Assembly (NCBI GenBank): GCA_900468535.1
Contig: UBTY01000031.1
Span: 1 to 64,000 of the forward strand
Length of the DNA: 64,000 bases
Origin: Hyphomicrobiales bacterium
Lineage (GTDB): Bacteria; Pseudomonadota; Alphaproteobacteria; Rhizobiales; Rhizobiaceae
Direction: 5' to 3'
Below the pieces are notes generated by a model. The model was given only the letters and a program-made list of their open reading frames with translations. It made no database searches and was not told the DNA's origin. The translations under genes and the position numbers were made by a program. Below, in pieces: positions 35,171 through 43,509 of the stretch. Position 1 is the stretch's first letter, and each line of letters starts with the position of its first letter.

Positions 35171-36256
35171 TCAACCTCCCTGCTGTGCCGGTCTGGCGAT
35201 CTCGTTAAGCGGCAGGTAGGGAACGACCCCCTGCTTCTCGTCGATCACGACCTTCTTCGAGTTCTTCAGCACCTGCTCCATCGTTTCGAGGAAAAGGCGC
35301 TTGCGCGTCACGTCGGGAGCCTTGGAATATTCGTCATTGATGGCAGAGAAGCGCTGGGCTTCACCGTCCGCTTCCTTGACCACGCGGTCCTTGTAGGCCG
35401 CGGCGTCTTCGCGAATCTGCGCGGCTTCACCGCGCGCCTGACCGAGACGCTGGTTGGTGTAGCGGTTGGCCTCTTCGATCGTGCTGTCGCGGTCACGACC
35501 GGCGCGCTGCACTTCTTCGAAGGCGTCGGCAACTTCGCGCGGAGGCGCAACGTTCTGGATGGTGACGCCTGTGACGGTGATGCCTGCGTGGTAGCGGTCC
35601 ATCGTACCCTGGACGATGTTGATCACATCGGTCTCGATCGGTTGACGATTGCTGCGGAACGCATCCTGCGCCGGACGGCGACCGACGATTTCACGCATCG
35701 CGCTGTCGGCAACCTGCTGCAGTGTTTCGGCCGGGTTCTCGACGTTGAAGAGATAGGCCTTCGGATCGCTGACCGTGAAGAAGACTGCGAACTGAACATT
35801 GATGACGCTGCGGTCGCCCGAAAGCATCAGGCCGCTGGACGACGAAGCCGACGTCGCGCCGATGTTCTGCTGCTGAACCGTAACCTTTACGGTCTCGACC
35901 GTCTCCATCGGCCAGAGATGGAAATGCAGCCCCGGCATGGACACTTCCTGCTTCGGCTGACCGAAGCGGAGTTCGACCCCGCGCTCGTCGGGCTGGACGA
36001 TGTAGATGCACTGGAAAAGCCAGAAGATCGCGACAATCGCTATGATAATCAGCGCAACGCCGCCGTTGAACCCGCCCGGCACGATGCCGCGCAACTGGTC
36101 CTGGCCGCGCCGGATGATGTCCTCAAGATCCGGTGGACCACCTTTTCCGCCGCCGCCACCGCGAGGACGGTTCGGTCCCTGCCCCCATGGTCCCTGATTG
36201 TTACCGCCGCCGCCGCCCCAAGGGCCGCCGCCGCCATTCTGATTGCTCCAGGGCAT
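35171..36256 (-). CDS. hflK: Membrane protease modulator HflK
   Basis: 361 aa. A Gly/Pro/Asn-rich cytoplasmic N-terminus (MPWSNQNGGGGPWGGGGG and on to about residue 35) is followed by a transmembrane helix (about 65-85) and the SPFH domain (IYIVQPDERGVELRFGQPKQ). Start ATG 36256; an adjacent TTG adds one residue only. HflK/HflC modulates FtsH-dependent turnover of membrane proteins. Part of the thyA-folA-hflK-hflC-degP gene order typical of Rhizobiales. Confidence 0.95.
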   Translation of the reverse strand: MPWSNQNGGGGPWGGGGGNNQGPWGQGPNRPRGGGGGKGGPPDLEDIIRRGQDQLRGIVPGGFNGGVALIIIAIVAIFWLFQCIYIVQPDERGVELRFGQPKQEVSMPGLHFHLWPMETVETVKVTVQQQNIGATSASSSSGLMLSGDRSVINVQFAVFFTVSDPKAYLFNVENPAETLQQVADSAMREIVGRRPAQDAFRSNRQPIETDVINIVQGTMDRYHAGITVTGVTIQNVAPPREVADAFEEVQRAGRDRDSTIEEANRYTNQRLGQARGEAAQIREDAAAYKDRVVKEADGEAQRFSAINDEYSKAPDVTRKRLFLETMEQVLKNSKKVVIDEKQGVVPYLPLNEIARPAQQGG

Positions 36257-36409
36257 CAAAACCTCGTTGTTCGTTTAACTGTTGGATCGCGGAACCCACG
36301 GGGGCGACGGATACTGCGATCGTGACCGTTATAAGTATCGCAGCATCCGCTTTCAACGCGACATCAGGAACTTGGCGATATTTATTGGAAAATATTCTGT
36401 TTTAGGCCT

Positions 36410-36922
36410 TTAGCGGCGGTCGTAGACGACGAAACGCGTCGGATAGCTGTCCTTCTCGCCGGCTGACACGGCGATAGCCTCGCCTTCGCGCCAGATATCC
36501 GGATCGATCGGAGGAAAGACCGCATCGCCTTCGACGACGGTTTCGACATGCGTTACGCAGAGCCGGTCACTGAGAGCGAGGGCCTGCGCATAGATCTGGC
36601 CTCCCCCGATGATGCAGACCTCGTTCTGCCCGCTCTCAAGTGCAAGCGCTTCCGCGGAAGACATCGCCTCCGCCAGGGAACCCACCGTCGTGACGTCGGG
36701 ATGGTCGATTGCAGCACCCCGCGTGATGACCACGTTCGCACGACCCGGCAACGGCTTTCCGATCGAATCGTAGGTCTTGCGCCCCATGATCACTGGCTTT
36801 CCAAGCGTGATCGCCTTGAACCTCTTGAGATCGGTCGACAGCCTCCAGGGCATGTCACCATCCCGGCCAATCACACCGTTCTCGGCAACGGCAACCACGA
36901 TCGTCTTGCGGATAGAGGACAT
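36410..36922 (-). CDS. folA: Dihydrofolate reductase
   Basis: 170 aa. Reduces dihydrofolate with NADPH. Motifs: IVVAVAENGVIGRDGDMPWR (with the active-site acidic residue following), LGKPVIMGRKTYDSIGKPLP and EVCIIGGGQIYAQAL. It lies 12 bp behind thyA on the same strand, which is functionally sensible because thymidylate synthase produces dihydrofolate. Confidence 0.96.
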   Translation of the reverse strand: MSSIRKTIVVAVAENGVIGRDGDMPWRLSTDLKRFKAITLGKPVIMGRKTYDSIGKPLPGRANVVITRGAAIDHPDVTTVGSLAEAMSSAEALALESGQNEVCIIGGGQIYAQALALSDRLCVTHVETVVEGDAVFPPIDPDIWREGEAIAVSAGEKDSYPTRFVVYDRR

Positions 36923-36934
36923 GGGATTCCCTGC

Positions 36935-37729
36935 TCAGACCGCAATCGGCGCCTTGATGCTGGCATCGGCTTCGTAGCCGATCAGCTCGAAATCCTCGAA
37001 TTTGAACCCGAAGATGTCCTTCACATCAGGATTGAGCCGCATGAAAGGCAGCGGCTTCGGGCTACGCGTCAGTTGCAGCTTCGCCTGCTCGAAATGGTTC
37101 TGGTAAAGATGCGCATCCCCAAGCGTGTGCACGAAATCACCCAGCCTCAGCCCCGTCACCTGCGCGACCATCATCGTCAGCAGCGCGTAGGAGGCGATAT
37201 TGAACGGCACGCCGAGGAAGATATCTGCCGATCGCTGGTAGAGCTGGCAGGAAAGCTTTCCGTCCGCGACATAGAACTGGAAGAGGCAGTGACAGGGCGG
37301 CAGCGCCATGCTGTCCACCTCGGCCGGGTTCCATGCCGACACGATATGCCGCCGGGAGTTCGGATTCTTGACGATGCCATGCACCAGATTGGCAATCTGA
37401 TCGATATGCTCGCCGTCGGGAGCCGGCCACGAACGCCACTGCGCGCCATAGACAGGTCCAAGATCGCCATTCTCATCGGCCCACTCGTCCCAGATCGAGA
37501 CGCCGTTTTCCTTCAGGTAGCCGATATTGGTTTCACCCTTGAGGAACCACAGGAGCTCATGGATGATCGAACGAAGATGGAGCTTCTTGGTCGTGAGAAC
37601 CGGAAAGCCTTCCTCGAGATCGAAGCGCATCTGATAGCCGAAGACGGAACGCGTGCCCGTGCCGGTGCGATCACCGCGGTCGCTGCCCTTTTCCATCACA
37701 TGCGTCAAAAGATCGAGATACTGCTTCAT
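36935..37729 (-). CDS. thyA: Thymidylate synthase
   Basis: 264 aa, the standard length. Methylates dUMP to dTMP using methylene-tetrahydrofolate. Motifs: [19 protein letters not shown], the catalytic cysteine in [14 protein letters not shown], and [18 protein letters not shown]. First gene of the thyA-folA pair; the tmRNA gene starts about 180 bp upstream and is divergent. Confidence 0.97.
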   Translation of the reverse strand: MKQYLDLLTHVMEKGSDRGDRTGTGTRSVFGYQMRFDLEEGFPVLTTKKLHLRSIIHELLWFLKGETNIGYLKENGVSIWDEWADENGDLGPVYGAQWRSWPAPDGEHIDQIANLVHGIVKNPNSRRHIVSAWNPAEVDSMALPPCHCLFQFYVADGKLSCQLYQRSADIFLGVPFNIASYALLTMMVAQVTGLRLGDFVHTLGDAHLYQNHFEQAKLQLTRSPKPLPFMRLNPDVKDIFGFKFEDFELIGYEADASIKAPIAV

Positions 37730-37904
37730 CGTCCGCCGCCCGTTTTCGTTACGCTCTATTTAAGCCTTCCCAGCATCGAAACCAATCGCGGCGCACGCAT
37801 TATCCCGGCAAATCGTCCGGCCTGATCGGAACTCGCCGTAATCCACGTCTGACAACGACGCTTTTGTGACGTCCCCTCTTTCCATCGCACACGGAAAACA
37901 CTAT

Positions 37905-38255
37905 ATCAGCCTTGCCGGTTTTCGGACCGGCTATGGCGATAAATGAGCGATGGAATAAACCTATTGGACCCGGGGGCGGTACCCGGCGCCTCCACCAAAA
38001 ACCGACGAAAGACCACGGTCGCGGCCGGCTTTTGATGGGGGCGAAATAGGATCGACAAGGGTGTAAAGATCGACTTTTTGCTCGGCATGATACCGCCGTT
38101 ATCGGGTCACAAGTGTAGTTGCAAACGACAACAACGCTAAGGAATACGCTCTCGCTGCCTAATGGCGGTGCGGGAATTCCGCTCTAAGTCCTTAGGGTTA
38201 GCCCCTTAAGGCGGGGTCCGAAGGCACCTGGCAACAGAAGCCTTCACCTTCTCGC
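37905..38255 (+). ncRNA. ssrA: Transfer-messenger RNA, circularly permuted two-piece alphaproteobacterial type (ends approximate)
   Basis: The acceptor piece comes first and ends with an encoded CCA at 37995-37997. After a roughly 39-nt removed spacer, the coding piece begins with GGGGGCG (38037-38043), which pairs with CGCCTCC (37987-37993) to rebuild the acceptor stem with one G-U. The tag frame runs GCA (38121) to TAA (38160-38162) and encodes ANDNNAKEYALAA. A possible -10 box CTATAT is at 37901-37906. tmRNA rescues stalled ribosomes and tags the products for ClpXP. Outer ends are estimated. Confidence 0.9.
38121..38162 (+). other. tmRNA tag reading frame
   Basis: Resume codon GCA, then a tag of ANDNNAKEYALAA and a TAA stop. 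The C-terminal LAA is the ClpX recognition signal; the upstream residues form the SspB-binding part. Begins directly after the conserved GTAGTT preceding the resume codon. Confidence 0.9.
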
Positions 38256-38374
38256 TCCCGTTCAAATCATGTATGATTTGCGAAACTACGACTCGGCTTC
38301 GGGCTTTTCCAAGCCGCCCCGGCGTGGCATATAGCCTTGGGACAACATGCCGGAACAACGAAAGACAGGAAAGT

Positions 38375-38884
38375 ATGGGGCAGGATCATATCCGTTACGA
38401 CATTCTGGCACAGGACGCGCTGCGCGGCGTCATCCGTAAGGTATTGTCCGAAGTCGCTGCAACGGGCCGCCTGCCGGACGAGCATCATTTCTTCATCACG
38501 TTCCTGACCGGCGCTCCGGGTGTCCGCATATCCCAGCTGCTGAAGTCCAAGTATCCGGAACAGATGACGATCGTCATCCAGCACCAGTTCTGGGAATTGA
38601 AGGTGACTGATTCGGGATTCGAGATCGGCCTGTCCTTCTCCGATATTCCCGAAAAGCTTGTCATTCCGTTCAACGCGATTCGCGGCTTCTACGACCCTTC
38701 GGTCAACTTCGAGCTCGAGTTTGACGTGCCGCTGGCGGATGGCGAAGAGCTTCCGACCGGTGAGATCACCGCTTACCCGGTGACAGCGGAAAAGACCGAG
38801 GACGCTTCCGCCAAGCCCGCCGAGGGCGAGGAAAAGAAGCAGGGTTCAGTCGTCTCGCTCGACGCCTTCCGCAAGAAGCAGTAA
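38375..38884 (+). CDS. sspB: SspB-type ClpXP adaptor (alphaproteobacterial)
   Basis: 169 aa. Compact N-terminal domain (DALRGVIRKVLSEVAATGRL, HHFFITFLTGAPGVRISQLL, FWELKVTDSGFEIGLSFSDI) followed by a flexible acidic linker and a short C-terminal VVSLDAFRKKQ motif, the expected ClpX-docking tail. It binds the ssrA tag and delivers tagged proteins to ClpXP. It is encoded just downstream of the tmRNA gene. Start 38375 follows AGGAAAG; the frame extends upstream without support. Confidence 0.88.
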   Translation: MGQDHIRYDILAQDALRGVIRKVLSEVAATGRLPDEHHFFITFLTGAPGVRISQLLKSKYPEQMTIVIQHQFWELKVTDSGFEIGLSFSDIPEKLVIPFNAIRGFYDPSVNFELEFDVPLADGEELPTGEITAYPVTAEKTEDASAKPAEGEEKKQGSVVSLDAFRKKQ

Positions 38885-38931
38885 GAAATTCCAAGGGAAG
38901 CACCAGCTTCCCTTTTTCGTCGGAGGCAAGC

Positions 38932-39126
38932 GTGAGCGCCGAAATCGTCAATCTCCGCCAGTTCCGAAAACAGCAGGCCCGCTCCGAGAAAGAGAAACAG
39001 GCCGAGCAGAATCGCATTTCCTTCGGACGCACGAAAACCGAGAAGCAGCTGACGACAGCGCTGAACGAGAAGGCCGATCGCGCGCACCGAGAGGGCCGCA
39101 TCGAGAAGAGCGACGACAAGGAATGA
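38932..39126 (+). CDS. DUF4169 family small protein
   Basis: 64 aa from a GTG preceded by GGAGG with a 6-nt gap. Highly charged: MSAEIVNLRQFRKQQARSEK and RISFGRTKTEKQ match the DUF4169 pattern. No membrane segment. It follows sspB by 47 bp on the same strand, and shares with the SspB tail a (V/I)VxLxxFRKxQ-like motif. Function unknown. Confidence 0.75.
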   Translation: MSAEIVNLRQFRKQQARSEKEKQAEQNRISFGRTKTEKQLTTALNEKADRAHREGRIEKSDDKE

Positions 39127-39217
39127 CGCTCGCCCGCGTCAGGAATGAGCACCGCGTAGTACGCTTTCGCCCATCCCGCCTTGCTCCTTCCATGCGTGGC
39201 ATAGTTCCGCCGCATCC

Positions 39218-39451
39218 ATGATCCGCAAACACTCCGCAACTTTGCACGGACATCGCACGAGCATTTCGCTTGAAGACGAATTCTGGGCGGAGCTGAACGC
39301 GATTGCCAAAGCGCGCGCCATCTCCCTCGCCGCTTTGATTTCGGAGATCGACGACCAGCGAAGTCCAGACAGCAACCTGTCGTCGGCGCTCCGCCTTGAG
39401 GTTCTTACATGGCTGAAGTCCGGGAGCGGCGCAACCTCGTCGCAAAGTTAG
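39218..39451 (+). CDS. Ribbon-helix-helix domain protein
   Basis: 77 aa. The segment RKHSATLHGHRTSISLEDEF followed by WAELNAIAKARAISLAALIS matches the RHH_4 family common in alphaproteobacteria. Likely a small DNA-binding regulator acting as a dimer. Same strand as sspB and the DUF4169 gene, 91 bp behind the latter. No partner toxin is encoded beside it, so an antitoxin role is unlikely. Confidence 0.75.
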   Translation: MIRKHSATLHGHRTSISLEDEFWAELNAIAKARAISLAALISEIDDQRSPDSNLSSALRLEVLTWLKSGSGATSSQS

Positions 39452-39558
39452 GAAGACGTCTGCAACAAGAGCGGCGCGCGGCAAAGATCATTATACAAAG
39501 ACTGCAGTCATGAATGGCGTTGGCGCTCGCCAAGAAGGCCAAGCCGTGAAGCGTCCGA

Positions 39559-42500
39559 TTACTGCGGCATCTGAACGCCAGGCAGACCCGGTATCGTCTT
39601 GAAATTAAGCGAATTCTGCGGCGGCGTCTCGAGTTGTTGCTGGGCGCGACGTTCGGCCTCGGCGGCAGCCTTTGCGTCTTCCTCAGCCTTTGCTCTGGCG
39701 CGCGCATCAGCCTCGGCCTTTGCCTTCGCTTCAGCCTCGGCTTTCGCCTTAGACTCCGCTTCCGCCTTTTCGCGCTCAGCCTGTGCGGCGAGCGCCCTCA
39801 GCCGCTGCTCTTCGGCGCTACGCTGCGCTTCGATGGCAGCCGCTTTCTGGCGCTCGGCGTCGTTGAACTTGTAGAGCGCAGCCTCGCGCCTCAGCCGCTG
39901 CTTCTCAAGCACGTTCGACTGCAGCCGCTCGACACGACGGCGCTCCCGCTCGAAGGCGCGCAGGGAGAGATAACCGGTGATATCGGTGACATCCATGACC
40001 CGCCCGGGCGATCCGAGCTGACCGGAGAAATCCAGTCGCACCGCAGGCTCGGCACCCGGCAACGCATCGCCGGCGGCATTGAGCGCGATATTCAACGACG
40101 CGCTGATGCGCTCCTGCGGAAGATCGATCTGCGCGTTACCGAGTAGCTTGGCCTGATCGGTAGCGACACTGACGTTTTGAACCCGCAGCACGCCGTCGGT
40201 GATGTTGAACGGAATATTGGCAGGCGGAAGCTTGGCCTCGCCGTTGTTCAGCAGGGTCTCGATGATCGGGTGCACCTTGCCGGCGTTCAGCTGGTCCTGC
40301 ATCGGATCCGTTGCAGCCTGCAGAGGCGCAAGCATCCCGAGGTTAAGCCCCCGCACCGTCGTATTGCCGAGACTCAGCGTTCCCGATCCATTGAGCGCAG
40401 CCGCGATGTCGTTGACGGACTTGCCGGATGCTTCTAGTGACAGCGAGAGACCGAACTTTCCATCCGCCAGCGGTGATCCGTCACGGGACCATACGACGCC
40501 GCCGAGATCGGTATCGGCAAGCGTCATTTTCGTCTGGAAGAAGCCGGTGCCGTCGGCATTCGTGAACAGCAGGTTGCCATTGATCGTGCCGCCGTCCCAG
40601 CCCGCCCTGATGTCGTTGAGCTGCAGTTCGTCACCCTTGTAGACGACATTGGAGGTGAAGTCCGTCATCGCGCTCGACCATCCAGGCCAAAACTGCTTGG
40701 CAGCCAGCTTCAGATTGACGTCCATGTCCTTCAGCGTCGGCAGGCCGAGCGCCGCGCCGGAAAGGCTTCCAGTGGCAGCATCCGTCATCGGTCCGTAGAT
40801 CGCCTCGCCGAGCCACGTCGCATCGGCCTTGCTGAGCGAAAGCTCGCCGGTGGCGGTCGATTTTTCCGCCTTGCGATCCAGTGTCAGCGCGCCGCCGAAC
40901 TCGTTATCCGCAGCGTGGCCGGCGATATCGCCAAGGACGATCTTGTCGCTGTCGACAGTCGCCGTCGTCGTGAGCTTGAACGGCAAGCCCGTGCCCATCT
41001 GCGGTACGCCGATCCCGTTCATCACGAGGTAGGGATCGAGATCCGCGCTTTCGAGCGAGACCTTGAGCTGGCCGTTCATGAATGTTTGCGGATGAACATC
41101 GACCTTGCCGCTCGCGGTAAACGAGGTGCGGTCGGTCGCAAAGGTCAGGGCCGCGTCGGCAGGGTCGTTGTCCTCCGCCTGTACCTTGAGCGTCAGACGG
41201 CCATTAGCATCGGCATCGACAGGCAACGGATCGAGACCCGCCTGCCCGAAGAGGATCGACGTTACCGTATTCTCAAGCGTTGCCTCGAGGCTGGTGGTTC
41301 CCTTGCCGGTCAGCGCCAACAGGTCAGACATGCGGTAGTCGAGATTGACGCGGCTGCCATTGGCAACACCCGCAAGCGTGACCGTCAGCCCGTTTGCCTG
41401 TTCTCCACCAAGCGTCACCGCCCCGCGCAGCGCCGTGTTGGTGTACCAGGCCGCATTGCGTACCAGGCGATCCATGACAGGATGCTGTGGCAGCTTCTGC
41501 TTCAGCATTGTAAAGAAGGGGCCGGGATCGGCGGACTTGAAGGTGATCTCTCCCGAGCCCTTGTAGTCCAGCAGCGAACCTTCGGCCCGGCCGGTAGCCG
41601 TGAACTCGGCGCCGGCCAAATTCTTGACGGCAAGCTTCTCCAGCGAGAGAGCGCCATCGGCAATCGTGAAATTCGTTTCGACATCACCGGCTTCGACGCC
41701 GAATGCCGTGAACTTGTCCGCCTTCAGTTGCGCCTTGATCTTGTGATCCAGCACGTTGTCGCCGGCATCCTCACCGGTGAAAAGGCCCGTCAACGCCCTG
41801 AGCGCATCGAGATCGAGCGCATCGCCTGTCAGCGCAACATCCAGCGTCGGCGTCTGGTTGGCGACGGCCTGCCTGTCCAGCTTGCCCTTAAGCGTCGCGG
41901 GTCCGATGGCGATTTCAAGATTGTCGAATGTCTGCCGATCATGCGTCAGACTGACATCGGCCGAAAAGCCCGCCTGTCGCAGCTGGCGGATGGCAGGATC
42001 AACCGAACCGGCGAGCCAGGACGCGAGCCCCGTCGGCTGGTTCGAGGCGACGGTCACCTGCCCGGCGAAGGATGCCTGGCCCTGCAGATTGAGTTTGCCT
42101 TTTCCTTCGATCTGCGTACGTCCGGGCAAAGTTCCAACAGCATTGTCGATCGTCCAGCCATTGGCGGCTGGTTCTAGATCGAGCTGCACGTCGCGGATCG
42201 TCGTATCGCCGGCAACGATCGCCGGCAGCCTGACGCTTGCCTTGCCCGGCACCTGCGGGATCGGAACCTGCGAAACGATCCGAACCAGCGAGTTCAGCCG
42301 CTGACGCGCCGACAAGGCAGGGTCGCGGGCCGTCTTTCCGCCGGCTCCCTGATTGCCGATGCGGTTCACATCGATCTGCTGGCCGTCGGCCGTCAGTAGG
42401 AACTGCGGTTTGCCGCCCGTATCAAGCGTCGCTTCGCCGGTAATGACATAAGGGTCCTGCTGCGAGCCGATCTCTAACCGGTATTCGGGGATGCGAATGC

Positions 42501-43308
42501 TCTCGTTCGTAAGCTCGAACTTCCCCTTCATCCGCGGCGGAACGTAATTCTTGTCAGCTTTCTTGTCGTTCGAGTTGATCGCCGCCGACACCGTCCCCTG
42601 ATAGTTCGGCTTCTGGTCGATCAGCTTCAATTCGCCATCGAGATCGACAGACACGGGATGTTTGTCCGGCTCGAGGCGCGTGCGCATGCGCAGCACGCCG
42701 CTCTCATCTGGCTGGTTGCTCGAGATCAGGAATTTGCCATGCTCGCCATCAAGTGCCGCGTCACCCTCGATCCTCCATGGACCGGCCAGCGATTTGGCGG
42801 ACATCTCGGCGTTGAGACCGGTCACATGCCGCGAACGGCCGGATTGGTCATCGATGAACTGGACATCGCCGCCGCTGACGTGAACGTTCTCAAGGACAAC
42901 GGTCTTGGCCGGAATCTCAGGCTGGCTGCCATGGGTCCAATCGAGCGTACCGTCCTTGAGGAGACGCAGCTTTACCTTCGGGTTCACCACCCGCATGTCG
43001 AAAATCAGCGCTTCGCCAGACAGGAACGGCGCAAGCTCGGCATCCATCGAGAACTGCTCGACCTGAACGATCGGCGAACCATCCGGCTCCTGACCAACAC
43101 GAACGTCGTGCATGGTGACCGAGGGGAAAGGAAGCAGCCGCGCGTCGACAGCGCCATGCACCACGACCTTCTTGCCGATAATGCGGCTGGCCTGATCCTC
43201 GAAGTTCTTCCTGAAGTCGGTCCAATCGATAAAAAGCGGCGCCAGCAGTGCCACGAACAGCACCACCACGATCACTCCGCCCAGCACGACAAGGAACCGG
43301 CCTAGCAA
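39559..43308 (-). CDS. Large AsmA family protein
   Basis: 1249 aa from a TTG. One N-terminal transmembrane helix (about 4-26), then the AsmA N-terminal domain (LLAPLFIDWTDFRKNFEDQA) and a long beta-rich periplasmic body with the AsmA_2 region near residues 850-1080. The last 120 residues switch to a highly charged Ala/Glu/Lys coiled coil (repeats such as KAKAEAEAKAKAEAD), unusual for the family. AsmA-like proteins are bridge-type lipid transport proteins linking inner and outer membrane. Monocistronic. Confidence 0.85.
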   Translation of the reverse strand: MLGRFLVVLGGVIVVVLFVALLAPLFIDWTDFRKNFEDQASRIIGKKVVVHGAVDARLLPFPSVTMHDVRVGQEPDGSPIVQVEQFSMDAELAPFLSGEALIFDMRVVNPKVKLRLLKDGTLDWTHGSQPEIPAKTVVLENVHVSGGDVQFIDDQSGRSRHVTGLNAEMSAKSLAGPWRIEGDAALDGEHGKFLISSNQPDESGVLRMRTRLEPDKHPVSVDLDGELKLIDQKPNYQGTVSAAINSNDKKADKNYVPPRMKGKFELTNESIRIPEYRLEIGSQQDPYVITGEATLDTGGKPQFLLTADGQQIDVNRIGNQGAGGKTARDPALSARQRLNSLVRIVSQVPIPQVPGKASVRLPAIVAGDTTIRDVQLDLEPAANGWTIDNAVGTLPGRTQIEGKGKLNLQGQASFAGQVTVASNQPTGLASWLAGSVDPAIRQLRQAGFSADVSLTHDRQTFDNLEIAIGPATLKGKLDRQAVANQTPTLDVALTGDALDLDALRALTGLFTGEDAGDNVLDHKIKAQLKADKFTAFGVEAGDVETNFTIADGALSLEKLAVKNLAGAEFTATGRAEGSLLDYKGSGEITFKSADPGPFFTMLKQKLPQHPVMDRLVRNAAWYTNTALRGAVTLGGEQANGLTVTLAGVANGSRVNLDYRMSDLLALTGKGTTSLEATLENTVTSILFGQAGLDPLPVDADANGRLTLKVQAEDNDPADAALTFATDRTSFTASGKVDVHPQTFMNGQLKVSLESADLDPYLVMNGIGVPQMGTGLPFKLTTTATVDSDKIVLGDIAGHAADNEFGGALTLDRKAEKSTATGELSLSKADATWLGEAIYGPMTDAATGSLSGAALGLPTLKDMDVNLKLAAKQFWPGWSSAMTDFTSNVVYKGDELQLNDIRAGWDGGTINGNLLFTNADGTGFFQTKMTLADTDLGGVVWSRDGSPLADGKFGLSLSLEASGKSVNDIAAALNGSGTLSLGNTTVRGLNLGMLAPLQAATDPMQDQLNAGKVHPIIETLLNNGEAKLPPANIPFNITDGVLRVQNVSVATDQAKLLGNAQIDLPQERISASLNIALNAAGDALPGAEPAVRLDFSGQLGSPGRVMDVTDITGYLSLRAFERERRRVERLQSNVLEKQRLRREAALYKFNDAERQKAAAIEAQRSAEEQRLRALAAQAEREKAEAESKAKAEAEAKAKAEADARARAKAEEDAKAAAEAERRAQQQLETPPQNSLNFKTIPGLPGVQMPQ

Positions 43309-43346
43309 ATTACCTACTCTCCATTCGGGATACCGACGCGAACACT

Positions 43347-43397
43347 AGAGCATGAAACCAAAAAGTGTGAAGCGGCTTTCGGGCAACATCCTGCTCT
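43347..43397. repeat. Degenerate copy of a rhizobial dispersed intergenic palindrome
   Basis: Outer arms AGAGCA (43347-43352) and TGCTCT (43392-43397) with an internal CCAAAAAG/CTTTCGG pair. The arrangement GAGCATGA...AAAAGTGTGA...GCGG.TTTCGG...TGCTC is the same as the short palindromic element I know to be scattered through Rhizobiales intergenic regions. Identification from memory, single copy here. Confidence 0.5.
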
Positions 43398-43509
43398 ATT
43401 TCCCTGCTTTGGAGACACGCTCTGGCCGGCGGCTCGATTCTCTACGCGATCACCTGTGTCTAGTGGTATCCGCACCACAAGCAAGCCATGATCAACACAT
43501 TGTTGTTTT

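Noticed and set aside
37906..38088. Minus-strand open frame within the tmRNA gene
   Set aside because: The region is explained by tmRNA structure; the frame has no ribosome site or family.
39600..39900. Short tandem-like repeats that might suggest a repeat array
   Set aside because: These are in-frame codons for the Ala/Glu/Lys coiled coil of the AsmA protein, not CRISPR repeats; no spacers of constant length.
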